Shown here: positions 23,385 through 33,258 of the stretch, piece after piece
Layout: each line of letters starts with the position of its first letter
Numbering within the stretch: position 1 is the stretch's first letter
NCBI GenBank assembly: GCA_910589665.1
Contig: CAJUTR010000011.1
Location: 1-64,000, forward strand
Source: an uncultured Eubacterium sp.
Lineage (GTDB): Bacteria; Bacillota; Clostridia; Lachnospirales; Lachnospiraceae
Length of the DNA: 64,000 nt
Direction: 5' to 3'
Made by a program: the position numbers and the translations under genes
The notes under the pieces: model-generated
Databases searched by the model: none
What the model was told of the DNA's origin: nothing
The model's input: only the letters and a program-made list of their open reading frames with translations

Positions 23385-24725
23385 ATGTTTGAAAATCAGA
23401 ATGAAAAGCAGGCAAGAGAAACGATTTTAGAGATGGTGAAAGAGTATTGTGATAAGTACCACAATCAGGAGAAGCCTTTTGAGGAGGGAGACCGGATTCC
23501 GTATGCGTCCCGTTATTACGGACACGAAGAAATGGTAAATCTGGTGGACAGTTCCCTGGAATTCTGGCTCACATCTGGTCGCTATACGGATCAGTTTGAA
23601 AAAGACTTGGCCGGGTATCTGGGGATCAAATACTGTTCTCTCGTAAACTCGGGTTCATCGGCGAACCTTCTTGCGTTTATGGCGCTTACGTCCCCGATCA
23701 TGGGAGACAGAAGAATCCTGCCGGGTGATGAAGTGATCACAGTGGCGGCGGGATTCCCGACGACGATCGCTCCGATCATCCAATACGGTGCAGTCCCGGT
23801 ATTTGTCGATATGACGATCCCTCAGTACAATATGGATGCTTCTATGCTTGAAGAGGCTGTTTCGGATAAGACAAAAGCGGTCATGATCGCGCATACACTA
23901 GGAAACCCGTGGGATCTCGGTGCGATCCGGGCATTTTGTGACAAACATAACCTGTGGCTCGTGGAAGATAACTGCGATGCGCTCGGATCAAAATATACGA
24001 TCCATGGGGAGGAGAAATTTACTGGCACGATCGGTGATGTGGGAACTTCCAGCTTTTATCCCCCTCATCATATGACGATGGGCGAGGGCGGCGCTGTGTA
24101 TACAGATCATCCGTTGATCCATAAAGCAGTACGTTCCCTGCGCGACTGGGGAAGAGACTGTGTGTGCCCGTCCGGAAGGGACAATATGTGCGGCCACCGG
24201 TTTGATAAACAGTACGGGGAACTCCCTTTGGGATATGACCACAAATATGTCTATTCCCATTTTGGCTATAATCTGAAGGCGACGGATATGCAGGCGGCAG
24301 TAGGATGTGCCCAGCTTGCAAAATTCCCTGCATTTGTAGAAAAGAGAAGACATAATTTTGATCGGTTGCGTGCGGCGCTTACGGATGTAGAGGACAAGCT
24401 GATCCTTCCGGAGGCGTGCCCAAATTCAAAACCGAGCTGGTTTGGTTTCCTGATCACCTGTAAAGAAGGGGTGGATAAAAATAAACTGGTTCAGTATATC
24501 GAGGATCACGGTGTGCAGACACGTATGCTTTTTGCTGGAAATATCGTAAAGCAGCCGTGTTTTGATGAGTTCCGCGCATCCGGAAAGGGATACCGCGTGG
24601 TTGGGGACCTGAAGGTGACAGACCGAATTATGAATGATACATTCTGGCTTGGCGTTTATCCGGGAATGACAGATGAGAAGATCGATTATATGGCGAAGGT
24701 CATAAAAGAGGCACTGGCAGACTAA
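23385..24725 (+). CDS. rfbH: CDP-4-keto-6-deoxyglucose 3-dehydrase (E1, RfbH)
   Basis: 446-residue PMP- and [2Fe-2S]-dependent C3 dehydrase of the aspartate-aminotransferase fold. The diagnostic replacement is visible: at the place of the PLP lysine it has His228 in SFYPPHHMTMGEGG, as in E1 enzymes. The iron-sulfur ligands also fit the family pattern: Cys197, then C259-x-C261-x7-C269. ATG 23385 is preferred (AGAAAGGGA upstream) over ATG 23355. The enzyme removes the C3 hydroxyl together with a reductase (E3, RfbI/AscD), which is not in the window. The expected product is a CDP-4-keto-3,6-dideoxyhexose. Such sugars are well known in Gram-negative O antigens and less expected in a Gram-positive glycan. 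Confidence 0.93.
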   Translation: MFENQNEKQARETILEMVKEYCDKYHNQEKPFEEGDRIPYASRYYGHEEMVNLVDSSLEFWLTSGRYTDQFEKDLAGYLGIKYCSLVNSGSSANLLAFMALTSPIMGDRRILPGDEVITVAAGFPTTIAPIIQYGAVPVFVDMTIPQYNMDASMLEEAVSDKTKAVMIAHTLGNPWDLGAIRAFCDKHNLWLVEDNCDALGSKYTIHGEEKFTGTIGDVGTSSFYPPHHMTMGEGGAVYTDHPLIHKAVRSLRDWGRDCVCPSGRDNMCGHRFDKQYGELPLGYDHKYVYSHFGYNLKATDMQAAVGCAQLAKFPAFVEKRRHNFDRLRAALTDVEDKLILPEACPNSKPSWFGFLITCKEGVDKNKLVQYIEDHGVQTRMLFAGNIVKQPCFDEFRASGKGYRVVGDLKVTDRIMNDTFWLGVYPGMTDEKIDYMAKVIKEALAD

Positions 24726-24791
24726 AGGTTTGAAACATTACGTCTGAATGGATGGATTGGATGCCTGTTTTCGGGGCAGGAGAGTATAGAG

Positions 24792-25757
24792 ATGAAAAAA
24801 GTAATTAGTGTGATGATACCTACGTTCAATGAGGAAGAGAACGTAGTGCCGATCGCAGAAGCGGTGATCGATGAGATCACGGCAAACCTTCCTCAGTATG
24901 ATTATGAGATCCTTTTTATTGACAACGATTCTACCGATACGACGAGAGCGAAAATACGGGGATTATGTGAAAAGAATAAGAGAATCAAGGCGATTTTCAA
25001 TGTAAAAAATTTTGGACAGTTCAATTCCCCGTTCCACGGCCTTTTAGAGACGACGGGGGATTGCACGGTTTTGTTATGTGCGGATTTTCAGGACCCGATT
25101 CCGATGATCACCCAGTTTGTACATGAGTGGGAAAAGGGATACAAGATCGTGATCGGGATCAAATCGACGAGTAAAGAAAATAAGTTCATGTATTTTTTGC
25201 GAAGTTGTTACTATAAGCTGATCAAGAGAATGTCCAGTGTAGAGCAGATTGAGCATTTTACTGGATTTGGTTTATATGATAAGACATTTTTGGATGTGCT
25301 GAGGAATCTCGATGATCCGATGCCATTTCTGCGGGGGATCGTGGCGGAGCTTGGCTTTAAACGCAAAGATATTGAGTATCAGCAGGAAAAGCGGCGTGCC
25401 GGGAAAACCCACAATAACTGGTATAGTTTGTATGATGCCGCCATGCTCAGCTTTACTTCTTATACCAAAGTGGGAATGCGTATTGCGACGATCATGGGAT
25501 TTGTTCTGTCCGGTTTAAGCATCGCTGTGGCATTCATTTATCTAGTCATGAAGCTTGTTTTCTGGGATCGCTTTGTAGCCGGTATGACGCCGATCCTTTT
25601 AGGGATTTTTGTTTTCGGATCGGTGCAGTTGTTCTTTATCGGATTGCTGGGAGAATATATCATGAGTATCAATTCAAGAGTGACACGTCGTCCGCTTGTT
25701 GTCGAGGAAGAGCGGATCAATTTTGAGGATCAGGAAACGGAAGGGGAGAAAAAATGA
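24792..25757 (+). CDS. GT2 glycosyltransferase, GtrB/DPM-like, membrane-anchored
   Basis: 321 residues: a GT-A domain with MIPTFNEEENV, IDNDSTD, NFGQFNSPFHGL and the metal-binding CADFQDP, then two hydrophobic segments (about 228-290) and a charged tail. This is the GtrB/ArnC layout: transfer of a sugar to undecaprenyl phosphate on the cytoplasmic face. The stop overlaps the next start (ATGA), and the next gene encodes GtrA, its usual flipping partner. A second such transferase occurs at 4100, so at least two lipid-linked sugars are made by this locus. Position after rfbG/rfbH suggests, but does not prove, that it uses the CDP-dideoxysugar. Confidence 0.88.
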   Translation: MKKVISVMIPTFNEEENVVPIAEAVIDEITANLPQYDYEILFIDNDSTDTTRAKIRGLCEKNKRIKAIFNVKNFGQFNSPFHGLLETTGDCTVLLCADFQDPIPMITQFVHEWEKGYKIVIGIKSTSKENKFMYFLRSCYYKLIKRMSSVEQIEHFTGFGLYDKTFLDVLRNLDDPMPFLRGIVAELGFKRKDIEYQQEKRRAGKTHNNWYSLYDAAMLSFTSYTKVGMRIATIMGFVLSGLSIAVAFIYLVMKLVFWDRFVAGMTPILLGIFVFGSVQLFFIGLLGEYIMSINSRVTRRPLVVEEERINFEDQETEGEKK

Positions 25758-26287
25758 ATAACATAGCGGGAAAACTTTGGAATCTCATCGAAATAATGGT
25801 GCGGGGAATCTTTGGATTGTTCTTCCGCATCTTCCATATCAAATGTACCGAGGAGCAGTGGGAGTCGCTTCTGCAGTTCGTGCGGTTCGGCATTGTCGGC
25901 GCGTGGAATACGGTGTTTTCGTATGCCATCAACGTGTGTTGCCTGTTAATATTTAAAAAAATGGGTATATTAAGTGTGGCGGACCTGGATATGTATGTGG
26001 CGAATACGATCGCGTTTATCCTCAGTGTTCTCTGTTCGTTCCTTCTGAACAGCCGGTTTGTATTTACGCTGGAAGAAGGACAGAGCCGCAGTTTCTGGAA
26101 GGCGTTATTAAAAAGTTACCTCTCGTACGGATTTACGGGGATCATTTTGAATAACATACTGGCTTATGTATGGGTTGGGATTTTTGGTATTTCCAAATTT
26201 GTGGCACCGCTGATCAGCCTGATCATTGCGATTCCGATCAACTTTTTTATGAACAAGCTTTGGGCATTTAAGACTGAGACGGAATAA
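25754..26287 (+). CDS. GtrA-family membrane protein
   Basis: 177 residues with four hydrophobic segments, the GtrA/DPMS-like architecture, beginning after a ~45-residue amphipathic lead. The family signature FVRFGIVGAWNTVFSYAIN is clear, as is the terminal NFFMNKLWAFK. GtrA proteins take part in flipping undecaprenyl-phosphate-linked glucose or other sugars. It overlaps the GtrB-like gene by 4 bases. The matching third component of a Gtr system, a specific extracytoplasmic transferase, could be any of the polytopic proteins upstream. Confidence 0.9.
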   Translation: MNNIAGKLWNLIEIMVRGIFGLFFRIFHIKCTEEQWESLLQFVRFGIVGAWNTVFSYAINVCCLLIFKKMGILSVADLDMYVANTIAFILSVLCSFLLNSRFVFTLEEGQSRSFWKALLKSYLSYGFTGIILNNILAYVWVGIFGISKFVAPLISLIIAIPINFFMNKLWAFKTETE

Positions 26288-26420
26288 GGCGGTCTCATAA
26301 CGGGGGCGATGAATCGGCGGGCAGCTTGTGATTGTCCCAGAAAGATGTGAAAAAAACTTTTCAAATGAGGAAAGATATGGTAAAATGGTTTCGAATGAAC
26401 AAATGACATGGAGGAAAAAC

Positions 26421-27128
26421 ATGGGAATCAGTGTTATCCTGCTGGCATACAAAGAGGAAGAAAACCTCAAAGTCCTGTTGCCGCAGATCATAGACAATGT
26501 GAAAAAGACAGGGGAGGAGTATGAGATCCTGGTGATCGATACAGCCGAACCTCTCGATGATACAGAGGGCGTATGTAAGACATTTGGGGCGAGGTATATC
26601 AACCAGGAAGAGCCAGCATTTGGCGGCGCGTTCAAGACGGGCATCAAGTATGCCGAGATGGACAAGTTCCTTATTTTAGACAGCGATGGTTCGCACAATC
26701 CAAAATATATCCCGGCCATATATGAGAAGTTTACGAAAGAGAACTGCGATGTCGTGATCGGCTCGCGGTACGTGGAGGGCGGGAAGACGAACGACGCGAA
26801 GAGTTCGATCGTGATGTCTCATATCTTAAACGGCATGTTCCGGCTGTTTCTCGGCATTAAGGCGAAAGACATTTCGACCGATTACCGCATGTATCATACG
26901 GAACAACTAAAAAAAGTTTCGCTGACGTGCCGGAATTACGATGTGCTGCAGGAAGTGCTCCTGCGTCTCCGGTTAAAAAAGGAAAATAAAAAATTGAAGA
27001 TCGGGGAAGTTCCCATTGAGTTCGACAAGCGTATCTACGGCGAGTCGAAGCGGCGGCTGCTTCCGTTTATCATGAGTTATATTAAGACATTGTGTAAGCT
27101 TACCGTTACGCGGATGGTTGGGAAATAG
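26421..27128 (+). CDS. GT2 glycosyltransferase, DPM1-like (soluble)
   Basis: About 235 residues: a single GT-A domain without C-terminal membrane segments, resembling dolichol/polyprenyl-phosphate mannose synthase. Motifs: ISVILLAYKEEENL, VIDTAEPLDDT, the metal-binding LDSDGSH, VIGSRYVEGG and DISTDYRMY. ATG 26421 (GAGGAAAA upstream, 26410-26418) is chosen over upstream in-frame ATGs because conserved sequence starts there. The 133-base gap ahead has no strong promoter; a weak TTTTCA-N17-TAAAAT is visible. It sits just before the GDP-mannose genes, consistent with a GDP-sugar donor, but the acceptor is unknown. Confidence 0.83.
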   Translation: MGISVILLAYKEEENLKVLLPQIIDNVKKTGEEYEILVIDTAEPLDDTEGVCKTFGARYINQEEPAFGGAFKTGIKYAEMDKFLILDSDGSHNPKYIPAIYEKFTKENCDVVIGSRYVEGGKTNDAKSSIVMSHILNGMFRLFLGIKAKDISTDYRMYHTEQLKKVSLTCRNYDVLQEVLLRLRLKKENKKLKIGEVPIEFDKRIYGESKRRLLPFIMSYIKTLCKLTVTRMVGK

Positions 27129-27155
27129 GTGGAAAGATAACAGAAAGGTAATGAT

Positions 27156-28121
27156 ATGATGTATCCGATGAAGTTGGCGCCAGTGTATAAGGACTACCTC
27201 TGGGGCGGCCATGAGCTGGAACGGCTATATGGAAAGGCCGGAGAGGGGGCGTGTACGGCGGAGAGCTGGGAACTTTGCAGCCTGCCGGAAGGAAAGAGCG
27301 TCATAAAGAACGGTCAGTACAAAGGCCGGTTCCTCAGCGATATCCTGGCGGAGAATCCGTGCTTTGTTTCACCCAAATCCGGATCCGGGGACCGGTTTCC
27401 TATCCTTATCAAGTTCATCGACGCGAAACAGAAGCTGTCGATCCAGGTACATCCCTCGGATGACACGGCGCGGCACGAGCTCGGTGAGGAAGGAAAGGCC
27501 GAGATGTGGTATGTCATTTCAGCAAAGCCGCACTCTTTTTTATATTATGGGCTGAATCAGGAACTATCAAAGGATAGGCTTGAGGAAAAGATCCGGGATG
27601 GCTCGGTCTGTGACGTGCTGAACCGGGTCGAAGTGCATGCGGGGGACGTGTTTTTTATCCACCCGGGTACGATACACGCGATCGGGGCTGGGATGGTGAT
27701 CGCCGAGATCCAGCAGAGCTCGAATACGACATTCCGCGTGTATGACTATCTGCGCAAGGACAAGGATGGGAATTACCGGGAACTTCATATCGATCGGGCA
27801 ATCGAGGTCATCGACCGCACGCCGATCGTGCCATCCCAGGTATTTGATAATAACGAAGTACGCCTGAAAGAGGGACGGCTCCGCCGTTTGTTCGAGTGCA
27901 ACTATTTTAGTGTTCTCCGCATCGAAAATTGGGGCGGGAAGATCAAGTTCTGGTGCGACCGCAGTTCGTTCCACTCGCTGCTCGTCGTGAGAGGGAGCGG
28001 GTATCTGGAATACAGGGGCAGACGGTATGATTTCCAGGCTGGCGACAGCATATATATTCCGGCGGGGATGGGAGAATATTATATCCATGGCCGCCATGAA
28101 ATTTTGATGTCAAAGCTATAA
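27156..28121 (+). CDS. manA: mannose-6-phosphate isomerase, class I
   Basis: 321-residue cupin-type isomerase interconverting fructose-6-phosphate and mannose-6-phosphate, the entry to GDP-mannose. Zinc and active-site motifs are present: QVHPSDD, KAEMWYVI, FFIHPGTIHAIG and EIQQSSNTTFRVYDY. The length fits the compact Firmicutes form. Two ATGs (27156, 27159) are adjacent; AAAGG at 27144-27148 fits either. Followed by manC, gmd, rmd and a phosphohexomutase, so the set converts fructose-6-phosphate to a GDP-6-deoxyhexose within one run. Confidence 0.94.
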   Translation: MMYPMKLAPVYKDYLWGGHELERLYGKAGEGACTAESWELCSLPEGKSVIKNGQYKGRFLSDILAENPCFVSPKSGSGDRFPILIKFIDAKQKLSIQVHPSDDTARHELGEEGKAEMWYVISAKPHSFLYYGLNQELSKDRLEEKIRDGSVCDVLNRVEVHAGDVFFIHPGTIHAIGAGMVIAEIQQSSNTTFRVYDYLRKDKDGNYRELHIDRAIEVIDRTPIVPSQVFDNNEVRLKEGRLRRLFECNYFSVLRIENWGGKIKFWCDRSSFHSLLVVRGSGYLEYRGRRYDFQAGDSIYIPAGMGEYYIHGRHEILMSKL

Positions 28122-28157
28122 AGTGTCAAAGCGATAAAGAAAGGAATGGGTATTTCA

Positions 28158-29228
28158 ATGAAAGTAACAGCAATGATCATGGCAGGAGGACGGGGCGAGC
28201 GGTTTTGGCCGAAGAGCCGCAAGAGCCTGCCAAAACAGTTTTTAAGCCTGACGGATGATGGTGTGACGATGATCCAGGACACGGTGAGCAGGATCCTGCC
28301 GCTTGTCGATATGGAGGATATTTACATCGTGACAAATCGGGATTATAAGGAGCTTGCGATGGAGCAGCTGCCGGAACTGCCGGAAGAGAACATACTGTGC
28401 GAGCCGGTCGGCCGGAATACGGCGCCGTGTGTCGGACTCGCCGCCATGCACATCGGCAAGAAGTATGACGACGCTCTTATGATCGTACTGCCGTCAGATC
28501 ATTTGATCAAATACAATTCCATGTTTTTAAATGTGCTGCGGGATGCGTGCGCGGTGGCGGAAAAGGGCGAAAACCTGACGACGATCGGTATTACCCCGAA
28601 TTACCCGGAGACCGGGTACGGCTACATTAAGTTTGATCCCGACCAAAGTGAGGGACGCGCGTACGGCGTGGAGCGGTTTGTGGAAAAACCCGATCTGAAA
28701 ACGGCGAAAAAGTATCTGGCGGACGAATCTTATCTGTGGAACAGCGGTATGTTTGTGTGGAAGGTTTCTACGATCCTGGCAGATATAGAAAAACATATAC
28801 CGAATACGTACGAGGGGCTGGTGAAGATCAGGGAAGCCATCGGTACGGAAGAGCAGGATGCCGTACTGGAAGCGGAATTCCAAAAGATGGAATCTGAATC
28901 GATTGATTACGGCATTATGGAAAAGGCAGATCATATCTATGTCATTCCAGGGACATTTGGCTGGGATGATGTCGGTTCGTGGCTGGCGGTCGGAAGGATC
29001 CGCTCGACCAATGAATTTGGAAATACCGTTCAGGGAAATGTAATCACGGTGGAGACGAAAAACTCGATCATCGAGGGAACGGACAAGCTGATCGCGGCCG
29101 TAGGGTTGAAGGACATCATCGTGGTCGATACCGATGATGCGCTTCTGATCTGTGACAAAGGTCACGCTGGCGATATTAAGAAAGTACTGGAGAACCTTCG
29201 GATCTGCAACCGGAACGAGTACATTTAG
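28158..29228 (+). CDS. manC: mannose-1-phosphate guanylyltransferase
   Basis: About 356 residues, the nucleotidyltransferase domain only; the isomerase domain fused in many ManC proteins is absent and is encoded separately upstream. Motifs: MIMAGGRGERFWPKSR with the PKQF lysine, VLPSDHLI, ETGYGYI, VERFVEKPD, LWNSGMFVW and GTFGWDDVGSW. ATG 28158 is chosen over 28146 because the family starts at MKVTAMIMAGG. It makes GDP-mannose from mannose-1-phosphate and GTP. A 130-base gap with no clear signal separates it from gmd. Confidence 0.94.
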   Translation: MKVTAMIMAGGRGERFWPKSRKSLPKQFLSLTDDGVTMIQDTVSRILPLVDMEDIYIVTNRDYKELAMEQLPELPEENILCEPVGRNTAPCVGLAAMHIGKKYDDALMIVLPSDHLIKYNSMFLNVLRDACAVAEKGENLTTIGITPNYPETGYGYIKFDPDQSEGRAYGVERFVEKPDLKTAKKYLADESYLWNSGMFVWKVSTILADIEKHIPNTYEGLVKIREAIGTEEQDAVLEAEFQKMESESIDYGIMEKADHIYVIPGTFGWDDVGSWLAVGRIRSTNEFGNTVQGNVITVETKNSIIEGTDKLIAAVGLKDIIVVDTDDALLICDKGHAGDIKKVLENLRICNRNEYI

Positions 29229-29331
29229 TACAAGGATTCATGTTCTGTACTTTGTGTCATATCGGCCGGGGAACGGTGTTCCATGTGTTTGTATGAAACC
29301 CGGCATGATAGGAAAAAATAGATAAAAATGA

Positions 29332-30393
<1,062 letters not shown>

Positions 30394-30407
30394 TCATCAT
30401 TTTGAGG

Positions 30408-30480
30408 CAGCCAGCACGTTAAGGGAATGGTGAAGAACGGTCTGGCATGGCAGAAAGAGAGTAAGGTGCCGTCGGCCTAG
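30408..30480 (+). pseudogene. decayed duplicate of the 3' end of gmd
   Basis: This stretch lines up with 30315-30393, the last part of gmd, from the shared CAGCCAGC through the TAG stop. Read in the matching frame it gives SQHVKGMVKNGLAWQKES then KVPSA-stop, against [18 protein letters not shown] then IKVQSIQ-stop in the intact gene. Differences are substitutions plus in-frame losses totalling 6 bases. There is no start codon or upstream coding part, so it is a remnant, either of a partial tandem duplication or of an older gmd replaced by recombination. Confidence 0.8.
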
Positions 30481-30511
30481 TAACAATGACGGCACAGAAA
30501 TGAGGGGAAGC

Positions 30512-31456
30512 ATGAAGAGAGCATTGATTATCGGCGGAGCCGGATTTGTGGGACAGTATTTGGCAGATTATCTGCAAAAGGATTGCGGATATGAGGTCTG
30601 TTCTACGAAAATGAAAAATGAGGAGCTTCCCGATACCGATTATGAAGTAAGAGACATGAACCTCCTCGTCAAAGAAGAGGTAGAGGCAGTTGTGGAGCAG
30701 GTTGACCCAGATTTTATTTTTCATCTGGCGGCACAGAGTTCGGTGGCCGTCTCGTGGTCAAATCCGCAGCTGACGGTGGATGTCAATATAAAGGGGACGA
30801 TCCAGCTTTTGGACGTGCTGAAGGATCGTCAGTTTAAGGGCGGCGTCCTGCTGATCGGCTCCGGTGAGGAGTACGGGCGCATTTTGCCTGACGAGGTGCC
30901 GATCGTAGAAGATACGGTTCTGAGGCCGGGAAATATTTACGCGGCTACAAAGAGCTGTCAGAATATGATCGCCGGCATTTATGCGAAGGCATACGGCCTG
31001 CATCTAGTAATGGTGCGCGCGTTTAATCATGTGGGACCGAAGCAGTCCCCGCAGTTTGTCGTTTCCGATTTCTGCAAACAGGTGGCAGAGGTGGAGATGG
31101 GACTGCGGGAGCCGGTCATCCATGTGGGAAATCTGAAAGCACAGCGCGATTTTACGGATGTCCGTGATGTCGTCGCCGCCTATGAGTGTCTCGTGCGGCT
31201 CGGTGAGAGCGGAGAGACATACAATGTCGGTTCCGGTACTGCTTACACGATCGAGCATATTTTAAATCAGATCATCGCCCTATCGGGGCGGGAGATCCGC
31301 GTCGAGGTGGAGAAAGAGCGTTTACGGCCGATCGATGTTCCGCTTATTGTCGCGGATGTCACGAAAATAAAAGAGCGGACAGGCTGGGAACAGAAGATTT
31401 CGCTGGAACAGACGCTGCAGGATACGCTGGCGTACTGGAGAGAGAATCTAGTGTAA
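30512..31456 (+). CDS. rmd: GDP-4-keto-6-deoxy-D-mannose reductase (GDP-D-rhamnose forming, RMD-like)
   Basis: 314-residue extended SDR. The cofactor motif is GGAGFVGQYL near the N-terminus; HLAAQSSVAVSW and the catalytic Y-x-x-x-K in YAATKSCQNMI follow, with FNHVGPKQSPQFVVSDFCKQ characteristic of RMD-type reductases. It lacks the features of GDP-fucose synthase, so the expected product with Gmd is GDP-D-rhamnose; a GDP-6-deoxytalose reductase is the main alternative. ATG 30512 follows GAGGGGAAG. It lies 31 bases after the gmd remnant and is followed by a hairpin (31458-31495) and a phosphohexomutase. Confidence 0.87.
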   Translation: MKRALIIGGAGFVGQYLADYLQKDCGYEVCSTKMKNEELPDTDYEVRDMNLLVKEEVEAVVEQVDPDFIFHLAAQSSVAVSWSNPQLTVDVNIKGTIQLLDVLKDRQFKGGVLLIGSGEEYGRILPDEVPIVEDTVLRPGNIYAATKSCQNMIAGIYAKAYGLHLVMVRAFNHVGPKQSPQFVVSDFCKQVAEVEMGLREPVIHVGNLKAQRDFTDVRDVVAAYECLVRLGESGETYNVGSGTAYTIEHILNQIIALSGREIRVEVEKERLRPIDVPLIVADVTKIKERTGWEQKISLEQTLQDTLAYWRENLV

Positions 31457-31457
31457 T

Positions 31458-31495
31458 ACCGGTCATACTGCGCCTTTTGGCGAAATATGAGCGGT
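31458..31495 (+). other. intergenic hairpin between rmd and the phosphohexomutase gene
   Basis: Two 17-base arms (31458-31474 and 31479-31495) around a TTTT loop pair at about 14 of 17 positions, with a perfect CGCC/GGCG top. No U-run follows, so it is unlikely to be a simple terminator; it may be an mRNA-processing or stability element. Confidence 0.4.
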
Positions 31496-31554
31496 ACCAT
31501 GCACTGGGTCAGTAGAAATACGTTGAGTTTGGAGAGGGAAAGGAAGAGTAGCAT

Positions 31555-33258
31555 ATGGGTCGAACAGAGAATTTTGAGCGATGGCTGGCTCATGTAAAGG
31601 AAGCCGATTTATTAGAGGAACTGGAGAGTATACGCGGGAACGAGGAAGAGATCCATGATCGTTTTTACCGTGAATTGGAATTTGGTACTGGGGGACTGCG
31701 CGGCGTGATCGGTGCGGGGACGTACCGGATGAATGTCTACACGGTAGCAAAAGCGACACAGGGATACAGCAATTACCTGACGAAAACAGTCAAGACGGGT
31801 TCTGCGTCGAATCCGTCGTCCTCCGCCTCGGTTGCGATCGCGTATGACAGCCGGAATAAGTCGGATCTGTTCGCAATGACGGCGGCAGGCGTGTTTGCTG
31901 CGAACGGCATCCAGGTTTATCTGTATCAGGAACTGATGCCGACGCCGTGCCTTTCCTATGCGGTGCGCGCGCTTTGCTGCGATGGCGGCATTGTGGTGAC
32001 GGCGAGCCATAATCCGGCAAAGTACAATGGTTATAAGGTCTATGGATCGGACGGCTGCCAGATCACGCTTGAGGCAGCGGAAGCGATCTTGAACGAGATC
32101 GATGGCGTGGACGTATTTGATGATGTGAAGTCGGTCGATTTTGAGCAGGGCTGCGAGTCAGGAGCGATCCAGTTTATTGACCAGAATGTCACGACGGGAT
32201 TCATCGACGCCGTGTCGGAGCGGGCGCTGAACCCGTCCGAAATCGATAAAGATGTATCGATCGTCTACACGCCGCTGAACGGCACAGGCCGGTATCCGGT
32301 GACGAGATGCCTGCGGGAAAACGGATATACCCAGATTACGATTCCGGCCGAGCAGGAAATGCCGGACGGTAATTTTACGACATGTCCGTATCCAAACCCG
32401 GAAATCCGGGAAGCGCTTGAGGTTGGACTGAAAAAGGCGAAAGAGATCGGGAGCGATCTACTGCTCGCGACCGACCCGGACTGTGACCGCGTCGGCGTTG
32501 CGGTGGCAAAAGGCGACGGCGAGTACCAGCTTATTTCAGGCAATCAGATGGGTATCCTTCTGTTTGACTATATCTGCCGTACAAGGCAGGCAAACGGCAC
32601 GATGCCAAAGCGGCCTGTGGCGGTAACGACGATCGTTTCCACGAAAATGATCGACCAGATCGCAAAGCATTACGGCGTCGAGGTCAAGCGTGTGCTGACC
32701 GGGTTTAAGTTTATCGGAGAACAGATTGGCTTTTTAGAGGAACAGGGAGAAGAAGATCGCTATATTTTCGGATTTGAGGAAAGCTACGGCTATTTGAGCG
32801 GCGGTCATGTGCGGGATAAGGACGGCGTAAATGCGTCCCTGCTGATCTGTGAGATGTTTGCCCACTATAAAGCAAAAGGACGCTCCCTCATTCAGGTACT
32901 TGATTCGCTGTATGAGGAATACGGATATTTTCAGGAGTCACTGCAGTCGATTACCTTTGAAGGTGCGAGCGGGGCAAAGAAAATGGCGGATCTGATGGAG
33001 AAGTTCCGGACGGAGCCGCCGGCTGATATTGCCGGATATAAAGTACTAGGCGTAAAAGATTACGAAAAGGGCGTAGGAGAACTGCCTAGATCCAATGTTC
33101 TCGAGTTTAATATGGAGCAGGATGTAAATGTGCTCGTGCGCCCGTCTGGTACGGAGCCAAAGATCAAGATGTACTATCTAGTGAAGGGCAGCAGCGAGGC
33201 ACAGGGTAAGTCGATCGTTTCCTCTTTAGAGGAATACTTTACGAACGTATGTGGGTGA
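31555..33258 (+). CDS. phosphoglucomutase/phosphomannomutase family protein
   Basis: 567-residue alpha-D-phosphohexomutase of the long PgcA-like type. The phosphoserine is Ser151 in TASHNPAKYNGYK; the metal site is DPDCDRVG, the sugar-recognition loop is FGFEESYGYL, and the phosphate-binding loop near the C-terminus is RPSGTEPKIKMY. In context it should make mannose-1-phosphate (and perhaps glucose-1-phosphate), filling the step between manA and manC. The family's specificity cannot be assigned from sequence. Its 3' end overlaps the start of the following YfhO gene by 10 bases. Confidence 0.92.
   Translation: MGRTENFERWLAHVKEADLLEELESIRGNEEEIHDRFYRELEFGTGGLRGVIGAGTYRMNVYTVAKATQGYSNYLTKTVKTGSASNPSSSASVAIAYDSRNKSDLFAMTAAGVFAANGIQVYLYQELMPTPCLSYAVRALCCDGGIVVTASHNPAKYNGYKVYGSDGCQITLEAAEAILNEIDGVDVFDDVKSVDFEQGCESGAIQFIDQNVTTGFIDAVSERALNPSEIDKDVSIVYTPLNGTGRYPVTRCLRENGYTQITIPAEQEMPDGNFTTCPYPNPEIREALEVGLKKAKEIGSDLLLATDPDCDRVGVAVAKGDGEYQLISGNQMGILLFDYICRTRQANGTMPKRPVAVTTIVSTKMIDQIAKHYGVEVKRVLTGFKFIGEQIGFLEEQGEEDRYIFGFEESYGYLSGGHVRDKDGVNASLLICEMFAHYKAKGRSLIQVLDSLYEEYGYFQESLQSITFEGASGAKKMADLMEKFRTEPPADIAGYKVLGVKDYEKGVGELPRSNVLEFNMEQDVNVLVRPSGTEPKIKMYYLVKGSSEAQGKSIVSSLEEYFTNVCG

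Noticed and set aside
28527..29165. 212-codon open frame on - inside manC
   Set aside because: Antisense to a complete guanylyltransferase with all motifs; no ribosome site.
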